This document shows positions 37,955-45,566 of a stretch of DNA of 64,000 nt, one piece after another. Every line of letters starts with the position of its first letter. Position 1 is the first letter of the stretch. This DNA comes from Pseudomonas sp. Au-Pse12 (GTDB lineage Bacteria; Pseudomonadota; Gammaproteobacteria; Pseudomonadales; Pseudomonadaceae). Both the position numbers and the translations under genes were made by a program. Under the pieces are notes generated by a model. That model searched no databases and was not told where the DNA came from. It worked only from the letters and a program-made list of their open reading frames with translations. The stretch is taken from positions 558,001 through 622,000 of the forward strand of contig NZ_JAJTTH010000003.1 of assembly GCF_021341665.1 (NCBI RefSeq), read 5' to 3'.

Positions 37955-37961
37955 AAACGAC

Positions 37962-37993
37962 AGCGCCCGGGTGCAAGGCCCGGGCGCTTTTTC
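37962..37993 (+). terminator. Rho-independent terminator of the MFS transporter gene
   Basis: A perfect 10-bp stem (AGCGCCCGGG / CCCGGGCGCT) with a 7-nt loop and a T run, 8 bases after the stop. Confidence 0.92.
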
Positions 37994-38011
37994 GCGATCT
38001 GTGGGGAGGCG

Positions 38012-38036
38012 TTCGCCGGCAAGCCGGCGCCTACAG
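38012..38036 (+). repeat. Pseudomonas REP palindrome
   Basis: TTCGCCGGCAAGCCGGCGCC plus TACAG is a canonical REP core, between the MFS transporter and the convergent membrane protein gene. Confidence 0.85.
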
Positions 38037-38048
38037 AGGGTGGGCAGG

Positions 38049-38804
38049 TCAGGACAGTTCGGCAGCGCCTTGGCGCGCGTAGCGGTTCTGCGCCCAGGAA
38101 GCGCCAACGATCATCACCAGCAGAATTCCCGCCAGTACCGCCGACGAGCCGATGGTGCCGAAATCCAGCCCGCCCTTTTCATGGGGCTTGGTGAGGAAGT
38201 CGCCCAGGGTGGCGCCAAATGGTCGAGTCAGCACGAAGGCCACCCAGAACAGCAGCACCGACGAGAGCCTGGTGAGGTACTTGAGCAGGACCACCACGGC
38301 AATGGTCGAGCCGATCAGCAACGCCCCGCCGGCAAAGCCCAGCCCCGAATCGTCCGCCAGGTAATCGCCCAGAGCGGTGCCCAGGGTGTTGGAAAACAGG
38401 ATCGCCATCCAATAGAACAGCTCGCCGCGAAAGGTCTGGATCTTGTTGACGTTCAGCGAGTCGCCACTCAGGCGCCAGGCGGCGAAGATCGCCAGCAGAA
38501 TCCCGATCAGGATCAACGAGCCACTGGCATAGCCCAGGCCCAGGGTGCGGTCCATGAAGTCCGACATGGTGGTGCCGGCGGTACTGGTGGAGAGAATCAC
38601 GATCCAGTACAGCACCGGGTTGTAGGTCTTGGACCACAGCTGGGTGACCAGGGTCAGCAGGAACACGCTGATCAGGATCATCGAGCTGATGGCGTAACCG
38701 ACATTGAGGGTCATCGACAGCAGATCACCGGCGGTTTCCCCCAAGGTTGTCGCGCAGATTTTCATGACCCAGAAGGCCAGGGTGATCTGGGGAAGTTTGT
38801 TCAT
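38049..38804 (-). CDS. COG4705-like membrane protein with four internal repeats
   Basis: The 251-residue integral membrane protein has eight predicted TM helices arranged as four units. Each unit carries a T/S-x-x-G-x-x-x-x-D pattern: ATTLGETAGDLL, STAGTTMSDFM, NTLGTALGDYL and RPFGATLGDFL, each followed by a loop with G-x-G/LGY/LGF. Three of the four units keep Gly, Thr and Asp at equal spacing, which points to pore-lining or ligand-binding duty. Proteins of this family are annotated only as membrane proteins. It is a single gene, and no regulator is next to it. Confidence 0.8.
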   Translation of the reverse strand: MNKLPQITLAFWVMKICATTLGETAGDLLSMTLNVGYAISSMILISVFLLTLVTQLWSKTYNPVLYWIVILSTSTAGTTMSDFMDRTLGLGYASGSLILIGILLAIFAAWRLSGDSLNVNKIQTFRGELFYWMAILFSNTLGTALGDYLADDSGLGFAGGALLIGSTIAVVVLLKYLTRLSSVLLFWVAFVLTRPFGATLGDFLTKPHEKGGLDFGTIGSSAVLAGILLVMIVGASWAQNRYARQGAAELS

Positions 38805-39189
38805 TGATCAAGGAACTCCAAGGGTCGCATTCGAAATGGCCTGTCGTGGGTTGCAGGCCTGCGCGAAGGCTGAACGCTCGGGAGTGAAAAATAGGTCGGG
38901 GCCGAATGAAAAAACCGTTGATGGTTTTTTAAATCCTTTCCTGCCCGTGGACTGGGCAATTAACGATCCGTTAATGCCGATTCCTTAGCCTGCTACTGAA
39001 TCCAAGTTACGACTTGGTCCGTATCTGTAGTGAGGCCTGAATGCGCTGATCGGCGGTGGGTGACGCCTTCATACACATCGATAAATTCGATTTTAATAAG
39101 CATTTATTTGCGCTTTTTAATCAACTTTATCGGAGTAGGATTCACATCAAGCCCAACGCAAACACCTCAACGAACCCGGAGACACCGCC
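38805..39189. other. Intergenic region upstream of the tandem-repeat protein gene
   Basis: These 385 bases separate two divergent genes. An AT-rich hairpin (AAAAAACC / GGTTTTTT, 6-nt loop) occupies 38909-38930. A distinctly AT-rich block at 39075-39140 (ATTCGATTTTAATAAGC, TTTATTTGCGCTTTTTAATC) is probably the promoter area of the repeat-protein gene and may attract MvaT. A Shine-Dalgarno GGAG is at 39178. No small ORF with a ribosome-binding site was found. Confidence 0.5.
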
Positions 39190-39603
39190 ATGAAAACCAA
39201 ACTGATCCTCGCCCTGACCCTGTCGGTACTGGCTGCCAACACCTTCGCTGCCGACGGTTACGACCGCACCGGTTCCGCCACCCTCGCTGCCGATGGCTAC
39301 GACCGCACCGGTTCCGCCACCTTCGCTGCCGATGGCTACGACCGCACCGGTTCCGCCACCTTCGCTGCCGATGGCTATGACCGCACCGGTTCCGCCACCT
39401 TCGCTGAAGACGGCTATGACCGCACCGGTTCCGCCACCTTCGCCGCCGATGGCTACGACCGCACTGGTTCCGCCACCTTCGCTGAAGACGGCTACGACCG
39501 TACCGGTTCCGCCACCTTCGCCGCCGATGGCTACGACCGTACCGGTTCCGCCACCTTCGCCGCCGATGGCTACGACCGCACCGGTTCCGCCACCATCAGT
39601 TGA
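39190..39603 (+). CDS. Secreted tandem-repeat protein, nine 13-residue repeats, unknown function
   Basis: A Sec signal peptide (MKTKLILALTLSVLAANTFA, cut likely after Ala20) is followed by nine near-perfect copies of A-A/E-D-G-Y-D-R-T-G-S-A-T-F/L/I and a final Ser (137 residues in all). The mature protein is nothing but repeats. Differences are limited to Ala/Glu at position 2 (Glu in repeats 5 and 7) and the last position (Leu, Phe, Ile). The Asp-Gly-Tyr-Asp unit could bind cations or form a beta-solenoid, but no known domain is evident. GGAG stands 9 bases before the start and a terminator follows. Other Pseudomonas have related hypothetical proteins. Confidence 0.85.
   Translation: MKTKLILALTLSVLAANTFAADGYDRTGSATLAADGYDRTGSATFAADGYDRTGSATFAADGYDRTGSATFAEDGYDRTGSATFAADGYDRTGSATFAEDGYDRTGSATFAADGYDRTGSATFAADGYDRTGSATIS
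39247..39600 (+). repeat. Coding minisatellite of nine 39-bp units
   Basis: The unit GCYGMYGRYGGYTAYGACCG followed by CACCGGTTCCGCCACCTTC recurs every 39 bases from about 39247 to 39600. Units differ almost only at third codon positions or at GCC/GAA, so slippage or recombination can change the copy number without breaking the frame. Confidence 0.92.
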
Positions 39604-39622
39604 TCGATTCACCTGACATCAC

Positions 39623-39651
39623 AGCCCGGCTTCGGCCGGGCTTAGTCTTTT
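39623..39651 (+). terminator. Rho-independent terminator of the tandem-repeat gene
   Basis: A perfect 8-bp stem (AGCCCGGC / GCCGGGCT) closed by a TTCG tetraloop, followed by TAGTCTTTT, 20 bases after the stop. Confidence 0.8.
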
Positions 39652-39767
39652 GTGCTCCGCAAACCTCCTCCGCCAGCGGCCTCAAGCGGGTTTGGAGTGC
39701 TGGAATTCGAGCAGTGCGCACTGCACTATGGCGCCCTTCACTCGCCCCACAGCAGGAACCTTGAGCC

Positions 39768-40397
39768 ATGTCCGACGATATCCACTTCTACCAACCCGCC
39801 CTGGGCCATGGTCTGCCCCATGACCCGTTCAATGCCATCGTCGGCCCGCGCCCCATCGGCTGGATCTCTTCCCAGGATGCACAAGGCCGCCTGAACCTGG
39901 CGCCTTACAGCTTCTTCAATGCCTTCAACTACATTCCGCCGATCATCGGGTTCTCCAGCGTCGGGCGCAAAGACAGCCTGAACAACATCGAGGCCACCGG
40001 TGAGTTCGCCTGGAACCTGGCCACCCGGCCGCTGGCCGAGCAGATGAACCAGAGTTGCGCCGCGGTCCCGCCGGAGGTCGACGAGTTCGCCCTGGCCGGC
40101 CTGACGCCCGTGGCGTCGAAGGTCATCAGTGTGCCGCGGGTCGCCGAGAGCCCGGTGTCCTTCGAGTGCAAGGTCACCCAGATCATTCAATTGCAGCGGG
40201 CGGACAAAGAGCTGGTGCCGAGCTGGCTGATCCTCGGCGAGGTGGTCGCCGTACATATCGCCAAATGGCTGCTCAAGGATGGGATCTACGACACCGCCGC
40301 GGCAGAACCGATTCTGCGCGGCGGCGGACCGGCGGATTACTTCCAGCTGGGGCCGGAGGCATTGTTCAAGATGCACCGCCCGGGGGCGGTCAAGTAG
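39768..40397 (+). CDS. Flavin reductase family protein (FMN-binding split barrel)
   Basis: The 209-residue protein belongs to the flavin reductase-like/FMN-binding split-barrel group (DIM6/NTAB-type). Typical segments are AIVGPRPIGWISSQDAQGRLNLAPYSFFNAFNYIPPIIGFSS, SLNNIEATGEFAWNLATRPLAEQMN and SWLILGEVVAVHI. Such enzymes reduce FMN with NAD(P)H for a partner oxygenase, or simply bind FMN. No oxygenase gene is adjacent; a gene for an ABM-type monooxygenase-like protein lies 300 bases further on, on the other strand. The start follows AGGAA by nine bases. Confidence 0.87.
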   Translation: MSDDIHFYQPALGHGLPHDPFNAIVGPRPIGWISSQDAQGRLNLAPYSFFNAFNYIPPIIGFSSVGRKDSLNNIEATGEFAWNLATRPLAEQMNQSCAAVPPEVDEFALAGLTPVASKVISVPRVAESPVSFECKVTQIIQLQRADKELVPSWLILGEVVAVHIAKWLLKDGIYDTAAAEPILRGGGPADYFQLGPEALFKMHRPGAVK

Positions 40398-40406
40398 CGC
40401 TGCGAA

Positions 40407-40646
40407 TCAGTCGGCTTTCCAGCTCAATTCGCCGTCCTGATCGACGTCGGCCAGCTGTTCGAGTTGTTGTGCAGCAGCCTGGTCGGCGTCATGAGCGGTC
40501 TTGAACTTCTGCTCATCCAGGACTTTGTGAAAACGCGGGGCGCCCGATGCTCCGAGGGCTTTGACGGCGATGGCGGCGCTGTATCCGCCCTCCCCCGGAA
40601 CCACCGCGGAAACGGCTTCGTAGTGTGCAAACTCTTTGCGTGCCAT
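40407..40646 (-). CDS. Small conserved protein with EF-hand-like loop
   Basis: A protein of 79 residues starts MARKEFAHYEAVSAVVPG. The start at 40646 has AGGA eight bases upstream; the upstream ATG at 40679 lacks one. The middle is Ala-rich and helical (FKTAHDADQAAAQQLEQLA), and the C-terminus reads DVDQDGELSWKAD, which resembles an EF-hand loop (Asp at 1, 3 and 5, then Gly) but lacks the Glu at position 12. No signal peptide. The family is not known to me; calcium binding is only a suggestion. Confidence 0.7.
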   Translation of the reverse strand: MARKEFAHYEAVSAVVPGEGGYSAAIAVKALGASGAPRFHKVLDEQKFKTAHDADQAAAQQLEQLADVDQDGELSWKAD

Positions 40647-40688
40647 GTTGCAAGTCCTGGCCAATGAAAAGTCGGCCATTCTAAACCT

Positions 40689-41054
40689 TCAACTCGCCAG
40701 CTTGTGCAGTGGCGCGCGCTGCAGTTGCGCGTATTCGCCATGGGCTTGCAGCGCGGACACCGTGCTGAAGGTATGAAAATCCAGGCTGTTGACCACCAGG
40801 TCCTGCACCAGTTCGGCAAAGATCGCCATGGCCGGCGAGCTGAAATAGGCGGTCATCGCCTGCTGGCTGCTCCAGAAACCGGACACCAGCCACAGGTCGG
40901 CATCGCACTGCGAATGCTGCAGGGCGAAGTGCAGGCAACCGCTGGCCTGGCGCGACGGTTCGATCAGGCTGCTCAAGCGCGCACCCAGTTCCTTGGAACG
41001 CCCGGCCCGGGCTCGGACAAAGGCCATGTGACTGACCGGAATATGCGTGGACAT
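40689..41054 (-). CDS. Antibiotic biosynthesis monooxygenase (ABM) family protein
   Basis: The product of 121 residues has the dimeric alpha/beta ABM fold: VSHMAFVRARAGRSKELGARLSSL, PSRQASGCLHFALQHSQCDADLWLVSGFWSSQQAMTAYF and a C-terminal helix plus strand. ABM proteins include small quinone-forming monooxygenases and haem-degrading enzymes, and many have unknown substrates. The start at 41054 (MSTHIPVSHM) has GGGAGG seven bases upstream. It is divergent from an AraC regulator that may control it. Confidence 0.82.
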   Translation of the reverse strand: MSTHIPVSHMAFVRARAGRSKELGARLSSLIEPSRQASGCLHFALQHSQCDADLWLVSGFWSSQQAMTAYFSSPAMAIFAELVQDLVVNSLDFHTFSTVSALQAHGEYAQLQRAPLHKLAS

Positions 41055-41382
41055 GTGCGACCCTCCCAGGGTGTTGTCGAGGCAGCCGGGGACGGGCTGC
41101 GACAGGATCAACGATACGGGGCGTGCCCTTTCGCGCGTTAGTCGATTTCTGCCGTTGATTTGCCCAATCCTGCGACAAGCCGCTTCCTACATCGCTAGGG
41201 CGGCGGCATGGGGCAAAAGCGTTACAGCGGTGTTTCAAGCAAGTGAAGCGCCCGAGCGTCGGCGCATCTTGCTTATCGCGCGCGCAAGCAGCAGGATCAG
41301 GCAAGTTTTACGCAGGATTCGCCTACCCGCGACTCTTGCACAAACTTAAGCTGTGCCGACTGCAAACACCCCGAGGCGCCCC
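41055..41382. other. Divergent intergenic region between ABM and AraC genes
   Basis: These 328 bases carry the promoters of both genes. The only clear structure is the direct repeat at 41291-41318, a plausible binding site for the AraC protein. No additional ORF with a ribosome-binding site was found. Confidence 0.4.
41291..41318 (+). promoter_or_regulatory. Putative AraC-type operator (two direct half-sites)
   Basis: GCAGGAT occurs at 41291-41297 and again at 41312-41318, 21 bases apart start to start (two helical turns, same face), with CAGGCAAGTTTTAC between them. AraC-family proteins bind such direct repeats. Confidence 0.4.
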
Positions 41383-42312
41383 ATGTCATCACTGGATACC
41401 CTGCCGCCTCCCCTGGCTCCGGAGATGGAACGCCAGCGCGTGGAACTGGCCGCGATCATTGCGCGCAACACCACCGAAGACGGCAGCTATGCCACCGCCA
41501 TCGACTCACTGTTCGTCTCGCGCCACAGCACGTCCCATCACTTCGGCTCAGTGCTGGCGCAACCGGCGCTGTGCATCATGGCCCAGGGCCGCAAGGAAGT
41601 GCGCCTGGCCGATGAAAGCTACAACTACGACCCGCTGAATTACCTGGTGGTCTCGGTTTCCGTACCGCTGAGCGGCAAGGTGGCGATCGTGTCGCCGCAG
41701 GAGCCGATCCTGGCCCTGCGCCTGGACATCGACCCCGGCGAAATCAATGCGCTGATCGCCGATGCCGGCCCCCTGGGCGTACCCACCCGACCCACCGGGC
41801 GCGGCCTGTACGTGGAGCGCCTGGACCCGGCAATGCTCGACGCGGTGCTGCGCCTGACCCGCCTGCTGGACACCCCGAAAGACATCGCCATGCTCGCGCC
41901 CCTGGTGCGCCGGGAAATTCTCTATCGCCTGCTGCGCAGCCCCCAGGGCCACCGCTTGTATGAAATCGCCACCGCCAACAGCCAGGGCCACCGGGTCAAC
42001 CAGGCCATCAAGTGGCTCAACGGCAACTTCGTGCACCCGTTGCGCATCGATGACCTGGCCCGGGAAGTCAACCTGAGCGTGTCGACCCTGCACCACCGTT
42101 TCAAGGCCATGACCGCCATGAGCCCGCTGCAGTACCAGAAACAGCTGCGCCTGCAGGAAGCACGGCGTTTGATGCTGGCCGAAGGGCTGGAAGCTTCGGC
42201 GGCGGGTTACCGGGTCGGCTATGAAAGCCCGTCACAGTTCAGCCGCGAGTACAGTCGGCTGTTCGGCGCGCCGCCGTTGCGGGACATGGCGCGCCTGCGG
42301 GTTGGCGGGTAG
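41383..42312 (+). CDS. AraC-family transcriptional regulator with AraC_N domain
   Basis: The 309-residue regulator has an N-terminal cupin-like AraC_N domain (SVLAQPALCIMAQGRKEVRLADESYNYDPLNYLVVSVSVPLSG, residues 50-110) and two C-terminal HTH motifs (IDDLAREVNLSVSTLHHRFKAMT and SAAGYRVGYESPSQFSREYSRLFGAPP). YqhC of E. coli, an aldehyde-responsive regulator, has this type of domain. I chose the ATG at 41383 because GAGG precedes it by 7-8 bases; a GTG at 41353 lacks one. The target may be the divergent ABM gene. The ligand is unknown. Confidence 0.88.
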   Translation: MSSLDTLPPPLAPEMERQRVELAAIIARNTTEDGSYATAIDSLFVSRHSTSHHFGSVLAQPALCIMAQGRKEVRLADESYNYDPLNYLVVSVSVPLSGKVAIVSPQEPILALRLDIDPGEINALIADAGPLGVPTRPTGRGLYVERLDPAMLDAVLRLTRLLDTPKDIAMLAPLVRREILYRLLRSPQGHRLYEIATANSQGHRVNQAIKWLNGNFVHPLRIDDLAREVNLSVSTLHHRFKAMTAMSPLQYQKQLRLQEARRLMLAEGLEASAAGYRVGYESPSQFSREYSRLFGAPPLRDMARLRVGG

Positions 42313-42339
42313 CTCGGGTTCGCCAGAACACGCCGGCGC

Positions 42340-43788
42340 CTACAGGGCGCGGATGACGTGCTTGAGTTCCTGGAACGCCTGCAGGCCCCAGGGGCCCAGT
42401 TCGCGGCCGATGCTGCTCTGCTTGTAACCGCCCCACGCAGTCTGGGGAAAGATCACCTGGGGCGCGTTGATCCACACCAGGCCGGCCTGCAAGGCATTGG
42501 CGACCCGTTCGGCATTGTCCACGTCCGCCCCCACCACACTGGCCACCAGGCCGAACTCGCTGTCATTGGCCAGCGCGATCGCCTCCTGTTCGCTGCTGAA
42601 GCTGCGCACGCAAAGCACCGGGCCAAAGATCTCTTCGCGCCACAAGGCGCTGTCCAGCGGCACTTCGGCGAACACCGTGGGCTGGATGAAAAAGCCCTGG
42701 ATCAATCCGGCCGGACGGCCGCCGCCACACACCAGCCTGGCGCCGACATTCAAGCCACGCTCGATGTGCGCCAGGACTCGCCGGTACTGCGCCTGGTTGA
42801 CCAGGGCGCCCATGGTCACCTCCGGGTCGCACGGGTCGCCAACCCGAATAACCTCGGCCCGGGCCTTGAGCCGCAAGAGAAACTCATCAGCCAATTCTTG
42901 CGCCACCAGCACCCGGCTGGTGGCCGAGCACATCTGCCCGGCATTGAAGAAACCGCCGCCACAGGCCAGCTCCACCGCCAGGTCCAGGTCGGCATCCGCC
43001 AGCACCAGCAAGGATGACTTGCCGCCCAGTTCCAGGCTCACGCCCTTGACGGTTTCCGCCGCCCGCTGCATGACCTGGACCCCCACCGCATTGCTGCCGG
43101 TGAAGGAAATCTTCGCCACGCGCGGGTCCGCCGCCAACGGCGCGCCCACCGCCAGGCCGGTGCCGCACACCAGGTTGAACACACCATCGGGCAAGCCGCT
43201 CTCGGCAATGATCGCCGCCAGCTCAAGCTCCGCCAGCGGGGTCACTTCCGAAGGCTTGAGCACCACGCAACAGCCCGCCGCCAGAGCGGGCGCGAGCTTC
43301 CAGGCTGTGGTGACCATGGGAAAGTTCCACGGCACGATCAGCCCGACCACGCCACAGGGCTCGCGTCGCAAGCGGGCGCTGAAGTCGGCGCTGGGCAGCG
43401 CCACCTCGGCGTCCTGGGCCCGGTCCAGGCTTTCTGCCAGCCCGGCGTAGTAATCGAAGGTGGCGATCACGTCGTCCACGTCCATCGCGGCTTCGAACCG
43501 CGGCTTGCCGTTGTTGCTCGACTGCAAGTGCATCAGGCGCTCACGGCGCTCGGCCACACCGCGGGCAATCCTGCGCAGCACCGCGGCACGCTCGGCCCCG
43601 CTGCTTTGCGACCAGCGCACAAAACTCCGGGTGGCGGCCTGTAACGCTTGTTCCACCGCCTCGGCACCGGCCCCCGCTACCTGCGCCAGCGGGGCCTCGG
43701 TGACGGGGCTGAGGACCTGTAACAGCTCGCCGCCCGCCGACCATTGGCCGTCGATGTACAGCCCGTTCAAGAGAGGTTGCGCGCTCAT
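42340..43788 (-). CDS. Aldehyde dehydrogenase (betaine/guanidinobutyraldehyde-type)
   Basis: The 482-residue enzyme is a full-length NAD(P)-dependent aldehyde dehydrogenase with Asn155 (PWNFP), Lys178 (LKPSE), Glu253 (LELGGKS) and catalytic Cys287 (NAGQMCSATSR). The substrate class resembles betaine aldehyde or gamma-aminobutyraldehyde dehydrogenases. Its start overlaps the stop of the decarboxylase gene by 4 bases (ATGA). In the arginine transaminase route, AruI makes 4-guanidinobutyraldehyde, which this enzyme could oxidise to 4-guanidinobutyrate; that pairing is an inference from the operon. Confidence 0.9.
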   Translation of the reverse strand: MSAQPLLNGLYIDGQWSAGGELLQVLSPVTEAPLAQVAGAGAEAVEQALQAATRSFVRWSQSSGAERAAVLRRIARGVAERRERLMHLQSSNNGKPRFEAAMDVDDVIATFDYYAGLAESLDRAQDAEVALPSADFSARLRREPCGVVGLIVPWNFPMVTTAWKLAPALAAGCCVVLKPSEVTPLAELELAAIIAESGLPDGVFNLVCGTGLAVGAPLAADPRVAKISFTGSNAVGVQVMQRAAETVKGVSLELGGKSSLLVLADADLDLAVELACGGGFFNAGQMCSATSRVLVAQELADEFLLRLKARAEVIRVGDPCDPEVTMGALVNQAQYRRVLAHIERGLNVGARLVCGGGRPAGLIQGFFIQPTVFAEVPLDSALWREEIFGPVLCVRSFSSEQEAIALANDSEFGLVASVVGADVDNAERVANALQAGLVWINAPQVIFPQTAWGGYKQSSIGRELGPWGLQAFQELKHVIRAL

Positions 43789-45422
43789 GCCGTGACTCCC
43801 TGGGTCCAGCGGTTCTGGTCGATCTCGATCAGGGTCGGGCCCTGGCGATCCACCGCCGTGCGCAACGCCGCACGCAGTTGCTCGGCGGTGTCGATGCGCT
43901 CGGCCGCGCACCCCAGGCCCTTGGCCACGGCGATGAAATCCGGGGTGTAGATGTCGACGCCCACCGGCTCGATGGCGCGGTTGACCATGTATTTCTTGAT
44001 CTCTTCGTAGCCCTGGTTGTTCCACAGCAGGACGATGACCGGGGTCTGCGCCTCCACTGCACAGGCCAGTTCCGCGAGCGTGAACTGCAAGCCGCCGTCG
44101 CCGATCAGGCAGGCCACCGGCCGGCGCTGGCTGGGCTGCGCGCCGCCACCGAGCCAGGCGCCAATCGCTGCTGGCAAGGCATAACCCAAGGTGCCGTAGC
44201 CGGTGGATGAGTTGAACCAGCGCCGTGGCTGCTCGGGGTTGAAGGTCAGGTTGCCGCTGTACACCGGCTGGGTCGAGTCCCCCACCAGGACGATCTCCGG
44301 CAGTTCCTCGACCACGGTTTCCAGGAACAGGGTCTGGGCCCGGGTCGCCCGATCCCAGAGCTGGGCCAACTCACTGCGCAGGGTCGCTGCGCGGGCCTGG
44401 CCCCAATCGCTGCGGCGCTCCGTCAGTGGCTGCGCGGACAATTGCGCCAGCAGCGCTTGAGCCGCGATCTGTGCGTCGGCCACCAGCGCCACTTTCGGTG
44501 GATAGTTGCGCACGGTCTGGTCGGCGTCGATATCGATGCGCAGCAAGGTGCCGGGAATTTCAAAACCGCCGGCGAAGGTCACGTCATAGTCGGTTTCCGC
44601 CAGTTCGGTGCCGATGGCCAGCACCACGTCGGCCTCCGCCACCAGGGCCCGGGTCGCCACCAGCGACTGGGTGGAGCCGATCAGCAGCGGATGCGCCGAC
44701 GGCAGCAGGCCCTTGGCGTTGATGGTCAGGGCCACCGGTGCCTGCAGCCGTTCCGCCAGGTGGGTCAGGGCCTCTGCGGCGTCAATGGCGCCACCACCGG
44801 CCAGAATCAACGGCCGCTTGGCGTTGGCCAACAGCTGGCTCATCTGCGCGATGGCCGCCGGGGCGGCGCCGGCACGGGCGATCTGCACCGGCTCGCAAGC
44901 CAGCAAGTGGTCGGCTTCCTGGACCAGCACATCGAGGGGAATCTCGATATGCACCGGCCGCGGCCGCCCGGCCTGGAACAGGGCAAAGGCCCGGGCCAGC
45001 ACTGCCGGCAGCTCGTCGGCGCTCATCAGGGTGTGGGAAAACGCCGCCACGCCACTGACCAGCGCACTCTGGTTGGGCAACTCGTGCAGCTTGCCGCGCC
45101 CGCCGCCCAGCTGGCTGCGGGCCTGCACGCTGGAGATCACCAGCATGGGGATCGAGTCGGCGTAGGCCTGGCCCATGGCGGTGGTGATGTTGGTCATGCC
45201 GGGGCCGGTAATGATGAAGCACACGCCGGGCTTACCGCTGGTGCGGGCGTAGCCATCGGCCATGAAACCGGCCCCCTGTTCATGGCGCGGGGTGACGTGA
45301 TTGATCGACGAGCGGGCCAGGCCGCGGTACAGCTCGACCGTATGCACCCCCGGAATGCCGAACACCTGCTCGACGCCATAACCCTCAAGTAACTTGACCA
45401 GCACTTCGCCGCACGTCGCCAT
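43785..45422 (-). CDS. aruI: Thiamine-pyrophosphate enzyme, likely 5-guanidino-2-oxopentanoate decarboxylase
   Basis: A TPP-dependent 2-oxoacid decarboxylase of 545 residues. The N-terminal PYR domain has the catalytic Glu48 (PRHEQGAGFMADGYAR). The central domain (residues 190-330) and C-terminal PP domain follow, with the TPP/Mg motif GDGGLQF ... NNQGYEEIKKYMV. The overall sequence resembles AruI of P. aeruginosa (PA4977), which decarboxylates the 2-oxo acid of arginine. The adjacent aldehyde dehydrogenase would finish the step; the transaminase AruH is not in the window. Acetolactate synthase-like activity is the main alternative. Confidence 0.75.
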   Translation of the reverse strand: MATCGEVLVKLLEGYGVEQVFGIPGVHTVELYRGLARSSINHVTPRHEQGAGFMADGYARTSGKPGVCFIITGPGMTNITTAMGQAYADSIPMLVISSVQARSQLGGGRGKLHELPNQSALVSGVAAFSHTLMSADELPAVLARAFALFQAGRPRPVHIEIPLDVLVQEADHLLACEPVQIARAGAAPAAIAQMSQLLANAKRPLILAGGGAIDAAEALTHLAERLQAPVALTINAKGLLPSAHPLLIGSTQSLVATRALVAEADVVLAIGTELAETDYDVTFAGGFEIPGTLLRIDIDADQTVRNYPPKVALVADAQIAAQALLAQLSAQPLTERRSDWGQARAATLRSELAQLWDRATRAQTLFLETVVEELPEIVLVGDSTQPVYSGNLTFNPEQPRRWFNSSTGYGTLGYALPAAIGAWLGGGAQPSQRRPVACLIGDGGLQFTLAELACAVEAQTPVIVLLWNNQGYEEIKKYMVNRAIEPVGVDIYTPDFIAVAKGLGCAAERIDTAEQLRAALRTAVDRQGPTLIEIDQNRWTQGVTA

Positions 45423-45566
45423 TTCATCGCCCTTTTTATTGATTGGATACCCGGCGGGCGCTACTGCCGGGCGCCGGGAGAGGGCTATTGGAACGGCGCG
45501 CCGGTAGCCGCAACAATGGATAAAAAGTCATACTAGCCATGTCCCCACGTCATGCCTTGGCTATCC

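Noticed and set aside
39142..39612. A long minus-strand frame of Gly/Val repeats opposite the tandem-repeat gene
   Set aside because: The 39-bp unit is a multiple of three, so any frame without a stop in one unit is open throughout. There is no ribosome-binding site or signal peptide on that strand.
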